Part shown: piece by piece, positions 1-8,098 of the stretch
How the letters are laid out: every line of letters begins with the position of its first letter
How positions within the stretch are numbered: the stretch's first letter is position 1
From: Rubrivivax sp.
GTDB lineage: Bacteria; Pseudomonadota; Gammaproteobacteria; Burkholderiales; Burkholderiaceae_C
Direction: 5' to 3'
Length of the DNA stretch: 64,000 nt
Assembly (NCBI GenBank): GCA_030653385.1
Contig: JAURZM010000048.1
Span: 1-64,000, forward strand
Notes under the pieces: model-generated
Databases searched by the model: none
Told to the model about the DNA's origin: nothing
The model's input: only the letters and a program-made list of their open reading frames with translations
Made by a program: the position numbers and the translations under genes

Positions 1-134
1 AAATCACTTGCGCGCTACCCCCATCGTCCACGATCCCGCTGAAACAGCGTCCACGATCAGACTGAATTGCCGTCCACGATCACGCTGAAATGCCGTCCAC
101 GATCAGCCTGAAATGGCGTCCACGATGGGCTGAA
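1..134. mobile_element. Terminal repeat block of an IS21-like element inserted in sdhB
   Basis: Five copies of CGTCCACGAT start at 25, 48, 71, 94 and 117, an exact 23-bp period, each followed by a variant of CAGNCTGAAAT. The array stops where the SdhB reading frame stops matching its family (base 134/135). Arrays of transposase-binding repeats at the tips are known for IS21-family elements, so I infer that the window starts inside one end of such an element lying to the left. No transposase gene is visible, and exact tip and target duplication cannot be seen without the other end. An unrelated repeat array is possible. Confidence 0.6.
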
Positions 135-620
135 ATACGCATCCGGGTTCCACCAGTAAGACGGACATTGGCTGCTGCAGCATGCGCAAAGGATGCACTC
201 GTACGCGCCGTTGAGCTTGTCCCGCTCGGCCGGCGACTGCAGCCTTTCCTTCTCCGGCGGCGGCTCGTCATTCACGAGATAGGGTGTGATCGATTCGTAC
301 TGCTTGAAGAACTGGGTCATGTCGACAAACAGATCGCGAATGATCGGAAACCTCGGCAGCGGGCGGATGACCACCGGCTCTCGCAACGTGCTGGTGCGCG
401 TGATGCAGGCCAGGCCGTTGCGGCCGTTGATGTTCATCGCGTCGGATCCGCAGACTCCTTCACGGCACGAGCGTCGAAAGGACAGCGTGTCGTCCTGCCG
501 CTTCAGGCGCAGCAGCACATCGAGCAGCATGTGATCGCCGGCGACGAGGTCGATCTCGTAGTCCTGCAGGTAGGGCAACTTGTCTTGCTCTGGGTTGAAG
601 CGGGAAATCGACAGCTTCAT
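57..620 (-). pseudogene. sdhB: Truncated succinate dehydrogenase iron-sulfur subunit (sdhB), 3' end replaced by insertion
   Basis: SdhB carries electrons from the flavoprotein to quinone through [2Fe-2S], [4Fe-4S] and [3Fe-4S] clusters. The first 162 residues fit the family: the plant-type ferredoxin ligands SCREGVCGSD and the first cysteine set of the C-terminal domain (CILCACCSSQCP) are present. After WNPDAY at base 135 the frame runs into the 23-bp repeat array and ends after 25 foreign residues. The usual protein is about 235 residues, so the second cysteine set that completes the [4Fe-4S] and [3Fe-4S] clusters is lost and the product should not work. It lies 39 bp after sdhD on the same strand. 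A functional copy presumably exists elsewhere, or this is an abandoned second sdh locus. Confidence 0.85.
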
Positions 621-659
621 GGCAGGCTCTGGTTGTCATCGGGACGCGGACGCGCCGTT

Positions 660-998
660 TCAGGTTTGCACACGCGCAAGGATGAGTACCACCCACACGG
701 CAATACCACTCAAACCGCCCGCCACCCCGCCGAGCAGAAGACGGCGCAGTCCGGCCGGCTTCGCATAGTCCAGCAGCACGTCGCGCAGGCCCACCCACAT
801 GTGCAGCAGCAACGCCGCGAAGAAGGCCAGCATGGCCAGCGCCACACCAGGGCTGCTGGCCCACGACCGCCACTCGAGGTACGAAGGGCGCGGGTAGAGC
901 GAGAAAGCTGCGAGCGCGACGACGATGAAGAGCAGCATGAACACTGCGCTCGCGCGCTGCACCCACCAGGCGGCCAGCCCCGTGAACCTGAGTCTCAT
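660..998 (-). CDS. sdhD: Succinate dehydrogenase membrane anchor subunit
   Basis: The 112-residue product is a small membrane anchor of complex II that binds quinone and haem with SdhC. Three hydrophobic segments are visible (about residues 15-33, 52-72 and 88-108), and HMWVGLRDVLLDY matches the conserved SdhD segment with its haem-side histidine. The ORF track starts far upstream inside sdhC. I place the start at ATG 998 because it overlaps the sdhC stop as ATGA, the usual arrangement. The next gene downstream is the broken sdhB, not sdhA, so the normal sdhCDAB order is missing its flavoprotein gene. Confidence 0.85.
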   Translation of the reverse strand: MRLRFTGLAAWWVQRASAVFMLLFIVVALAAFSLYPRPSYLEWRSWASSPGVALAMLAFFAALLLHMWVGLRDVLLDYAKPAGLRRLLLGGVAGGLSGIAVWVVLILARVQT

Positions 999-1372
999 GA
1001 CAAGGCGCCGGCGCTGAGCAGTGCCACGGCCAGTCCACCCAGGTTCACGAACCAGGCGCTGCGACGCGCCGCGCGCAGTGGCGAACCCACGTTGAAGTCG
1101 CTCAGCAAATGCCGCACGCCCGCCAGCAGGTGGTGTGCCAGCGCCCAGATCACGAGCACCAATGCCACTTTGACGGCCCCATGCCCGAGCAGGCCCGCGA
1201 CCTCGGCGAACCCTTGTTCGTCCTGAAGCGAGCGATCCAGCAGAAAGACAGCAACGGGTATGCCTGCCGCAAGGAGCATGCCGGTGACGCGGTGCCCGAT
1301 GGAGGTCAGCGCGCCCACGGGCATACCGATCTGCGTCAGGTTCAAGAACACGGGGCGGGTTGGACGCATCAT
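995..1372 (-). CDS. sdhC: Succinate dehydrogenase cytochrome b556 subunit
   Basis: The 125-residue inner-membrane protein anchors complex II and helps bind haem b and ubiquinone. The N-terminal signature RPVFLNLTQIGMP...SIGHRVTG and the later HHLLAGVRHLLSD, with the haem histidine, are typical SdhC. Three transmembrane segments are present and the length is normal. Two Met codons begin the frame (MMRP); either may be used. The gene overlaps sdhD by 4 nt and its 5' end touches the stop of the decayed gnd fragment, so its native promoter region has been replaced by foreign or rearranged DNA. Confidence 0.85.
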   Translation of the reverse strand: MMRPTRPVFLNLTQIGMPVGALTSIGHRVTGMLLAAGIPVAVFLLDRSLQDEQGFAEVAGLLGHGAVKVALVLVIWALAHHLLAGVRHLLSDFNVGSPLRAARRSAWFVNLGGLAVALLSAGALS

Positions 1373-1752
1373 GGGGTGAGAAGCAGAGACCGGCTGCTTT
1401 GCTCGACCACAGCACCTGGGCCGCCGATCATCAAAGCGTAGCCGTTCTCAAGGCCGGCGACTCCACCACGGGTTCCGCCATCGAGACCGTGAACACCGCG
1501 GGCACGCAACTGCATGCCTGGCCTCATGTCATCGTGGTCGTGCGAATCTCCACCATCCACGACGATGTTGCTTGGGTCCGGCAGCGGCAGCGGCAGCAGA
1601 TGCCCGAGCGCCTGATCGACGGCGACCGCCGGCAACATCAACCAGACCGTTCGGGGTCGGCCCAGTTGGAACACCAGCTGCGTTTGCGAAGCTGCCCCCG
1701 CCGCACCGTCCTCGGCACCCATCCCGCCGAGTCCGTTCATGCCGACCTGCAT
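1369..1752 (-). pseudogene. gnd: Remnant of decarboxylating 6-phosphogluconate dehydrogenase
   Basis: The frame starts MQVGMNGLGGMG, the Rossmann motif of the short GndA/YqeC-type enzyme, then jumps to RTVWLMLPAVAVDQAL, NIVVDGGDSHDHDDM and GVHGLDGGTRGGVAGLENGYALMIGG, all recognisable 6PGDH segments. About 30 residues after the first glycine motif are missing (internal deletion), and the protein stops after about 127 residues where some 300 or more are expected, losing the catalytic C-terminal domain. The stop overlaps the sdhC start. A non-functional fragment is the most likely reading. Confidence 0.75.
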
Positions 1753-2154
1753 CCGGCTCTCCTTTTGATGCGTGATCCATGCGCAAGGTCGTGACGGCGA
1801 TCTGCACCGGTGCAAATCGCCATTCACCATTGCGCGTGTCATCGCCCAGAAGTCCTGCCCCCTGAAGTGAACGCCAAACCAGATCGGGAGGCGACCCAGT
1901 CGGGGAGACAAGTGCTTGACGGTGCGCTTGTTCGAGGCCGCGCGTCTGTGCGCTGGCAGACGCGGGTAGCTGCTGCTTGCGCCAGACAGGACCGGCGCCC
2001 GAACTGGACGGCGAAGCGGGTGATGCTTGGCAAGACCGAGTCATCGTGCAGGGGACACCATGGCCTCGTCGTGGCTGCGCGTGATATGGCGGCCCGCCAC
2101 CAGCCAGCGTGCACCGTCTGGCACGGCGCACCGCATGTCACGCTCGGCGTATAG
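1753..2154. other. Gap with no recognisable gene
   Basis: About 400 bp between the gnd remnant and the TetR operator. All six frames were read; the ORFs there have no family motif and look like shadow frames. It probably holds decayed sequence plus the promoter of the TetR operon near its right end. Confidence 0.5.
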
Positions 2155-2178
2155 TGGTAAGTGTTTGATGACTTACCA
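2155..2178. promoter_or_regulatory. Probable TetR-family operator
   Basis: A perfect inverted repeat, TGGTAAGT - 8 bp - ACTTACCA, ends 14 bp before the ATG of the TetR-type gene. Size, symmetry and position suit an autoregulatory operator for that regulator, also controlling the efflux genes behind it. Binding is inferred from position only. Confidence 0.7.
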
Positions 2179-2192
2179 ATGATTGCCCAACC

Positions 2193-2792
2193 ATGCAGAT
2201 GCGGTTCTCCACCGAAGCACGCCAGGCCGAGATCGTGGCCACGGCCCTGCGGCTGGCGCGTGAGTCCAGCCCAGCCCTGATCACCACTGCCGACATCGCC
2301 ACGGCCATCGGTGTCACGCAGGGCACGGTCTTCAAACACTTCCCCACCAAGGACGCGATCTGGCTGGCCGCCATGCGCTGGGTGCGGGAAACGCTGCTGC
2401 TGCGACTGCAGGCCGCCGCCGATGAGGCTGAAACACCTCTGCAGGCGTTGTCCGCGATGTTCCGCGCGCATGTCGATTTCGTCATTGCTCACCCGGGGGT
2501 GCCGCGCTTCATCTTCCACGAACTCCAGCAACCTACCGACTCTGCAGCCAAACTCGAGGTACGCGCCGTGCTGCAGGGTTACCGCAAGCTGCTGCTGGGG
2601 TGCCTGAGTCAGTCGATCGAACAAAAGCTGGTCAGCCCTGACCTGGACCCGGAGTCCGCCGCGACAAGCTTCATCGGCCTGATCCAAGGGTTGGTGATGC
2701 AGTCGATGCTGACCGGGCGTACCGCGACGATGCGCCAGCAGGCCGACGCGATCTTCGCGCTGTACCGACGCGGCCTGGGGGAGGCACGATGA
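2193..2792 (+). CDS. TetR/AcrR-family transcriptional regulator
   Basis: A 199-residue one-component repressor. The N-terminal helix-turn-helix is clear: ITTADIATAIGVTQGTVFKHFPTKDAIWLA at residues 30-60 is the classic TetR recognition helix with the GTVFKHF core. The rest is an all-helical ligand-binding and dimerisation domain without a ligand signature. It is the first gene of a four-gene operon and overlaps the adaptor gene by 4 nt (ATGA). It most likely represses the operon through the palindrome just upstream. A second ATG two codons in is an equally possible start. Confidence 0.9.
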   Translation: MQMRFSTEARQAEIVATALRLARESSPALITTADIATAIGVTQGTVFKHFPTKDAIWLAAMRWVRETLLLRLQAAADEAETPLQALSAMFRAHVDFVIAHPGVPRFIFHELQQPTDSAAKLEVRAVLQGYRKLLLGCLSQSIEQKLVSPDLDPESAATSFIGLIQGLVMQSMLTGRTATMRQQADAIFALYRRGLGEAR

Positions 2793-3979
2793 AACTCTCG
2801 CCGATCGGCGTTCGCCGGCTCGTCCTGGGCCTGCTCGGGGTCGTGTTGATCGCCTCGATGGTCTACGTGGTCCTGCGCTCGGGCCCGCTGGCGCCGACCC
2901 GCGTCACGGTCGTGCATGCCGTCGAGGGCCGCCTCACGCCCGCGCTGTTCGGCATCGGCACGGTCGAGGCCAGGCGCAGCTACCTGATCGGGCCTACGGT
3001 GGCGGGCCGCGTGCGGGCCGTGGCCGTCGATGTTGGCGACACCGTCAAGGCGGGCCAGTTGCTGGCCGAGATGGACCCCGTGGACCTGGACGAGCGCACC
3101 GCCGCGCTCGACGCCTCGGTGGCGCGCGCGGGCAGTGCCATGGCGGCCGCAGATGCACAGCGCCGTGACGCCCTGGCCCGCAAGGAACTGGCGGCTGTCA
3201 ATGCGCGGCGCTACGTCGAACTGGGCCAGCAGAACTTCATCAGCGCCGGCGCCGTCGAGGCCCGGCTGCAAGAGCAGGCGTCAGCCGACGCCATCGTGTC
3301 GGCAGCCGACGCGAACATCAGGGCAGCCACGCAGGACCAGCAGCGCCTGGTGGCCGAGCGCGCCGGGCTGCGCCAGCAACGGGCCAACGTGCGCCTGCTG
3401 GCGCCAGCCGACGGCGTCGTCACCAGCCGCGATGCCGAGCCCGGATCGACCGTGGTGGCCGGCCAGGCGGTGCTGCGCCTGATCGAGCCGTCGTCCTTGT
3501 GGGTCAAGGTGCGGCTGGACCAGGCGCGCTCAGCCGGGCTGACGGCTGGCCTGCCCGCCCAGGTGGTGCTACGTTCGCACCCCGGCCGTGCCTTCGCCGG
3601 CAAAGTCGCCCGGGTGGAGGCCATCAGCGACAGCGTGACCGAAGAGCGTGTGGCGCTGGTCAGCTTCGACCAGGCACCTGCCAGCCTGTCGGTGGGTGAA
3701 CTGGCCGAGGTGACGCTGTCCTTGCCATCGACAGAGACCACCGTGCTGCTGCCCAACGCCGCCATCAAGCGGACGCAGGCGCAGACCGGTGTCTGGGTGA
3801 TCGACGCTGGCGCGTTGCGCTTCGTGCCGGTGCGCATCGGTCAGTCCACCCTGGACGGTCAAGTCCAGGTGCTCGACGGCCTGAGGCCCGGCACCACGGT
3901 CGTCGTGCACAGCGAAAGGGACATTGGCGCCCACAGCCGCATCAAGGTGGTCGATGCCCTCGTGGGGCGCACGCCGTGA
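2789..3979 (+). CDS. HlyD/MFP-type periplasmic adaptor of an efflux system
   Basis: A 396-residue membrane-fusion protein linking an inner-membrane pump to the outside. An N-terminal membrane anchor (residues 9-30) is followed by the first lipoyl half (GRVRAVAVDVGDTVKAGQLLAEMDP), a long coiled coil (about 100-195), the second lipoyl half (LLAPADGVVTSRDAEPGSTVVAGQ) and beta-barrel domains. No lipobox is present. Overlaps with its neighbours show co-translation with a MacB-like permease and ATPase, so this is an ABC-type tripartite pump lacking its own outer-membrane channel. The substrate is unknown. Confidence 0.88.
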   Translation: MKLSPIGVRRLVLGLLGVVLIASMVYVVLRSGPLAPTRVTVVHAVEGRLTPALFGIGTVEARRSYLIGPTVAGRVRAVAVDVGDTVKAGQLLAEMDPVDLDERTAALDASVARAGSAMAAADAQRRDALARKELAAVNARRYVELGQQNFISAGAVEARLQEQASADAIVSAADANIRAATQDQQRLVAERAGLRQQRANVRLLAPADGVVTSRDAEPGSTVVAGQAVLRLIEPSSLWVKVRLDQARSAGLTAGLPAQVVLRSHPGRAFAGKVARVEAISDSVTEERVALVSFDQAPASLSVGELAEVTLSLPSTETTVLLPNAAIKRTQAQTGVWVIDAGALRFVPVRIGQSTLDGQVQVLDGLRPGTTVVVHSERDIGAHSRIKVVDALVGRTP

Positions 3980-5199
3980 TCAGCCTGGCAGGCCGCGACA
4001 TCCTGCACTCTTGGGGCAAGTTCGCCCTGACGGGCATCGGCCTGGGCCTGCTGATCGGCGTGACCCTGACCATGGCCGGCGTCTACCGCGGCATGGTGGA
4101 TGACGCGCGCGCCTTGCTGAACAACAGCGGCGCCGACCTTTGGGTTGTGCAGCAGGCCACGCAAGGGCCCTACGCGGAATCGTCCAGCCTGCGCGACGAC
4201 GCGGTGCGCAGCGTGCTGGGGCTGCCCGGTGTGGCCCGCGCTGTCAACGTGACCTATTTGACGATGCAGGTGCGGCGTGCCTCGGCCGGCGATGTCGCGC
4301 CGACCGTCGGCAGAGATGATGTGCGCGCGATGGTGGTCGGCTTCGAGCCCGGACAGCCAGGGGAGCCAGGCTATCTGGTGGCCGGACGACAGATCACGCG
4401 CAGCCACTACGAGGCCGTTGCCGACGTGCGCACGGGCTTTACCCTGGGCGAGCGCATCCGCATCCGCCGCCACGACTACACCGTCGTCGGTCTGACGCGA
4501 CGCATGGTGTCGTCGGGCGGCGACCCGATGGTCTTCATCCCGCTGAAGGACGCACAGGAGGCGCAGTTCCTGAAGGACAACGACGCCATCGTCAACGAGC
4601 GCGCAAGGACTGCGGCCAACCCGAGCCTGAACCGGCCGGGCGTGCCAGGGCTGCTGGAAGCGATCCAGGCCTCGCAGGCGAACAACCGAAACGTCAACGC
4701 CATCCTGGTGCAGGTGCAGCATGGCACCGACCCCGAGAGCGTGGCCGAACCGGTGCGCCGCTGGAAGCACCTGGAGGCGTTCACACGCGAGCAGATGGAA
4801 GAGATCCTGGTGGCCAAGCTCATTGCCACGTCGGCCAAGCAGATCGCCATGTTCCTGGTGATCCTGGCCATCGTCAGCGCGGCCATCGTGGCCTTCATCA
4901 TCTACACGATGACGTTGGGCAAGATCCGCGAGATCGCGGTGCTCAAGCTCATCGGCACGCGCAACCTCACCATCGCCGGCATGATCCTGCAGCAGGCGCT
5001 GGGGCTGGGCTTGATCGGCTTCGTCGTCGGCAAGGTGGCCGCGACGGTCTGGGCGCCCATCTTCCCGAAGTACGTGCTGCTGGAGTCGGGCGATGCCCTG
5101 CGCGGCCTGGTGGCGGTGGTGGTGATCTGCGCGCTGGCCAGCACGCTGGCCATCCGCGTGGCACTGAAGGTCGATCCGGCTGCGGCGATCGGAGGCTGA
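3976..5199 (+). CDS. ABC transporter permease, FtsX/MacB-like
   Basis: The 407-residue protein has an N-terminal transmembrane helix (about 16-36), a large periplasmic domain (about 45-280), and three C-terminal helices, with FTREQMEEILVAKLIATSAKQIAMFLV leading into the FtsX-type membrane domain. This is the type VII ABC topology used for mechanotransmission rather than classical transport. The start is GTG 3976, overlapping the adaptor stop (GTGA). The paired ATPase starts 1 nt after its stop. The family relates to DevC/MacB/LolC; which of these roles applies is not evident. Confidence 0.87.
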   Translation: MISLAGRDILHSWGKFALTGIGLGLLIGVTLTMAGVYRGMVDDARALLNNSGADLWVVQQATQGPYAESSSLRDDAVRSVLGLPGVARAVNVTYLTMQVRRASAGDVAPTVGRDDVRAMVVGFEPGQPGEPGYLVAGRQITRSHYEAVADVRTGFTLGERIRIRRHDYTVVGLTRRMVSSGGDPMVFIPLKDAQEAQFLKDNDAIVNERARTAANPSLNRPGVPGLLEAIQASQANNRNVNAILVQVQHGTDPESVAEPVRRWKHLEAFTREQMEEILVAKLIATSAKQIAMFLVILAIVSAAIVAFIIYTMTLGKIREIAVLKLIGTRNLTIAGMILQQALGLGLIGFVVGKVAATVWAPIFPKYVLLESGDALRGLVAVVVICALASTLAIRVALKVDPAAAIGG

Positions 5200-5200
5200 G

Positions 5201-5908
<708 letters not shown>

Positions 5909-5984
5909 CAGCGCAAGGGCTGCGCCAGCTCAAGTTCACCCGTTCAAGACAGTCCTCAACGCACACTTCAGAGCCCCACCTGAG

Positions 5985-6089
5985 CTGGTGAAGCCCGGTG
6001 CCACCCGCGAGGAACTCGACGAGACATCGGGCATGACCACGTGCATGGGCGGCGGCCCTTCGCTGATGTGCGCCGCCAATGCCATCATC
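5985..6089 (+). pseudogene. Fragment of an AhpD/carboxymuconolactone decarboxylase-like gene
   Basis: One frame reads LVKPGATREELDETSGM then MGGGPSLMCAANAII, nearly the same as the C-terminal half of the intact AhpD-like protein at 39062-39424 (LGASRQEVDET, MGGGPSLMYAASAV). The N-terminal part with the redox CxxC is absent, and the frame runs on into unrelated sequence. It lies behind the ABC operon and before a thioredoxin-like gene. A non-functional remnant. Confidence 0.7.
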
Positions 6090-6163
6090 GTCGAGGCGGG
6101 TGCAGCGCTCGCCAGCGCTGTGGTCGCTGCGCAGCGCGGCGACAGATGGCGTACCCTGAGTCC

Positions 6164-7003
6164 ATGTTGTCCATCTCGCTCGGTCCGATTGCCCTTCCCG
6201 TGGCGCCGCTGCTGTTGCTGTTGGCTGTCTGGATCGCTTCCTGGATTGCAACGAAGCTGTCGACTCGGCAGGATCCGGATGCGGACCACCCTGGGCTTGC
6301 CGACGCTGCGGGCAACGCCGTCTTCGTTGCGGCTGGTATCGGTCTTCTGGTGGCTCGGCTTGCGCACCTGGCTTCGCATGCGCAGCCCTACCTTGCGACA
6401 CCGGTGTCGATGCTGGACCTGCGCGACGGCGGCTGGGATGCGATAGCGGGTGCGCTTGCGGGTACGGCGTGGCTGGCCTGGCGGGGCTGGCGGATGCCGC
6501 CTTTCCGACGTCCGCTGGCGGTTGCCGCCGCGACCGGGATGCTGGTGTGGTCCGCAGGCACGCTGTTCACCGGCGCGCGTGACGAGGCGACGATGCCCAT
6601 GACGGCGCTGTCGCCGCTGGCGGGTGGCGATCCCGTCGAGCTGCGAACGGCGGCCGCCGGGCGACCGGTGGTGGTGAACCTGTGGGCCAGCTGGTGCGGG
6701 CCATGTCGGCAGGAAATGCCCACCCTTGCTGAGGCACAGCGGCGGGACAGCACGGTCGGCTTCCTCTTCGTGAACCAGGGTGAGTCGGAACCCGAGGTTC
6801 GCGCTTACCTGGCCAGCCTTGGGCTGCCGCTGCGCGAGGTGCTGCTGGACCCCGGCTCCCAGCTCGGGCCAGCCGTCGGCTCGCGTGGTCTGCCCACCAC
6901 GCTGTTCTACGATGCAAAGGGCTCGCTCGTCGATGCGCATTTCGGGGTGCTCAATCCAGCCGCTCTCGAAACACGCCTGCAGACCTTGCGAGCCGCGCGC
7001 TGA
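6164..7003 (+). CDS. Membrane-anchored TlpA/DsbE-like thiol-disulfide oxidoreductase
   Basis: The 279-residue protein has an N-terminal membrane part of about four helices (residues 8-27, 45-68, 82-105, 115-130) and a periplasmic thioredoxin domain with VNLWASWCGPCRQEMP, the WCxxC redox site, and a cis-proline loop (RGLPTTLFYD). Such proteins reduce disulfides in apocytochromes or metal-binding proteins. The ORF track begins 123 nt too early; ATG 6164 gives a clean hydrophobic N-terminus. Its place just before a metal-resistance block suggests a role in keeping metal-binding cysteines reduced, but this is inference. The membrane part resembles the Lgt-like region seen in some TlpA fusions. 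Confidence 0.8.
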   Translation: MLSISLGPIALPVAPLLLLLAVWIASWIATKLSTRQDPDADHPGLADAAGNAVFVAAGIGLLVARLAHLASHAQPYLATPVSMLDLRDGGWDAIAGALAGTAWLAWRGWRMPPFRRPLAVAAATGMLVWSAGTLFTGARDEATMPMTALSPLAGGDPVELRTAAAGRPVVVNLWASWCGPCRQEMPTLAEAQRRDSTVGFLFVNQGESEPEVRAYLASLGLPLREVLLDPGSQLGPAVGSRGLPTTLFYDAKGSLVDAHFGVLNPAALETRLQTLRAAR

Positions 7004-7107
7004 CACCCGACCCCCATCTGCCTGACCCGTGGTCGGCCCTGGGCCCGCAGCCGGGAGAGACCATGGCCCCAAGAAGCCTGCGCTGGCGACAGCGAACGTC
7101 GGCGCCC

Positions 7108-7121
7108 GTACGGTGCCGTAC
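7108..7121. promoter_or_regulatory. Short palindrome upstream of metal genes, possible operator
   Basis: GTACGG-TG-CCGTAC is a perfect inverted repeat about 160 bp before the Met/His-rich lipoprotein gene, within the 276-bp intergenic stretch. It could be an operator for a metal-responsive regulator, but no regulator gene lies next to it and no -35/-10 pair is convincing. The rest of this intergenic region shows nothing else. Confidence 0.25.
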
Positions 7122-7279
7122 AGACCCCGGTGAGGATTGCTCGTAGTTTGAGCTTTCCGCTTTCACGCCCAGGCCCCCTCTCACCGCACTGGCGGCATCG
7201 GGTTCCGGCGCTGCACTGAACTCGGCCGTCAGACGTCCTGACGACGAGCCACAACCCTTCACACTGTCAGGAGTTCCCC

Positions 7280-7771
7280 ATGCACGCCGTACGCACCCTT
7301 CTCGCCCTGTCCTTGGTCACCTTCGTGACTGCCTGTGCAAGCCCTGGATCCATGAATCCGACGCCCTCGCACACTGGCATGGCGCCCAAAACCCTGGGTG
7401 GGCCGGGCGCCAAGGCGGCCATGGAACCGCGAATGCAGGCGATGCATGCAATGCACGGGAAGATGGCAAAGGCCACGCCAGCTGAACGCCAAGCCCTGAT
7501 GGCCGACCACATGAAGGCGATGCAAGGCGGCATGGCCATGATGAAGGAAATGCACGCCATGCACGCCGCGCACGCTGGCATGGGCGCGGGTGGCATGGGC
7601 AAGATGGGGCCGCACGGAAGCAGCGCTTCAATGGCCGGCATGGGCGACGGCAAAAGCATGCCGGCCGACATGGCCACGCGCCACCAGATGATGGCTGACC
7701 ACATGGCCACGATGCAGATGATGATGGACATGATGGCCGACCGGATGCCTTCCGGCGCGGCGAGCCAGTGA
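7280..7771 (+). CDS. Met/His-rich lipoprotein, probable metal-binding
   Basis: A 163-residue lipoprotein. The signal peptide ends in the lipobox VTACAS, giving a lipidated Cys at about residue 19. The mature part is exceptionally rich in Met and His (MHAMHGKM, MHAMHAAHAGMG, HQMMADHMATMQMMMDMM), a pattern used by periplasmic copper and silver chelators such as CopK/PcoE-like and CusF-like proteins, though no known fold is evident. It has a good ribosome site (CAGGAG, 7268-7273). It stands before a CopA-type ATPase, supporting a Cu(I)/Ag(I) sponge or chaperone role in the periplasm. Function inferred from composition and context. Confidence 0.75.
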   Translation: MHAVRTLLALSLVTFVTACASPGSMNPTPSHTGMAPKTLGGPGAKAAMEPRMQAMHAMHGKMAKATPAERQALMADHMKAMQGGMAMMKEMHAMHAAHAGMGAGGMGKMGPHGSSASMAGMGDGKSMPADMATRHQMMADHMATMQMMMDMMADRMPSGAASQ

Positions 7772-7874
7772 CGGTGACGTCTCGGTCCCACGCCCGGTGC
7801 GTCCCATGAGCGGCTGCTGCCTTGCCACGTGATCACGCGGGAAGCCGTCGGCCGGTGAAGTCGTGGCTGGCCTC

Positions 7875-8033
7875 ATGGACCTGGTTGCGGTGATGCAGAT
7901 GAGCCACAACATCGAAGAGGCAGCGGTCGCACCGCAGGTGCGGGCGCGACTCGAGCGCATTTGCGCTGCACTGGCCTGGCAAGGTTTGCTGCGCATGGCA
8001 ACAGCGCGCCGCGAGCAGTGCAAGAGCGCTTGA
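7875..8033 (+). CDS. Possible 52-residue small protein (uncertain)
   Basis: Within the 327-bp gap between the lipoprotein and the P-type ATPase, one frame reads MDLVAVMQMSHNIEEAAVAP to a TGA. It could start further up at GTG 7863. No clear ribosome site and no family recognised; composition (helical, two Cys) is compatible with a protein but also with chance in GC-rich DNA. It may also be the tail of a deleted gene. The rest of this gap shows nothing. Confidence 0.22.
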   Translation: MDLVAVMQMSHNIEEAAVAPQVRARLERICAALAWQGLLRMATARREQCKSA

Positions 8034-8098
8034 CACTGCAACGATGGGAAGGTTGATGCTTCTCCTGAGTTGACACCGGACGCAAGCCACTGAAGGAG

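Noticed and set aside
4-56. IS21 transposase coding sequence at the left edge
   Set aside because: Only the repeat block is in the window; no IstA or IstB residues can be read.
4-1226. Long plus-strand ORF 90-1226
   Set aside because: It is the mirror frame of sdhB, sdhD and sdhC; high GC gives long shadow ORFs, and no domain is visible.
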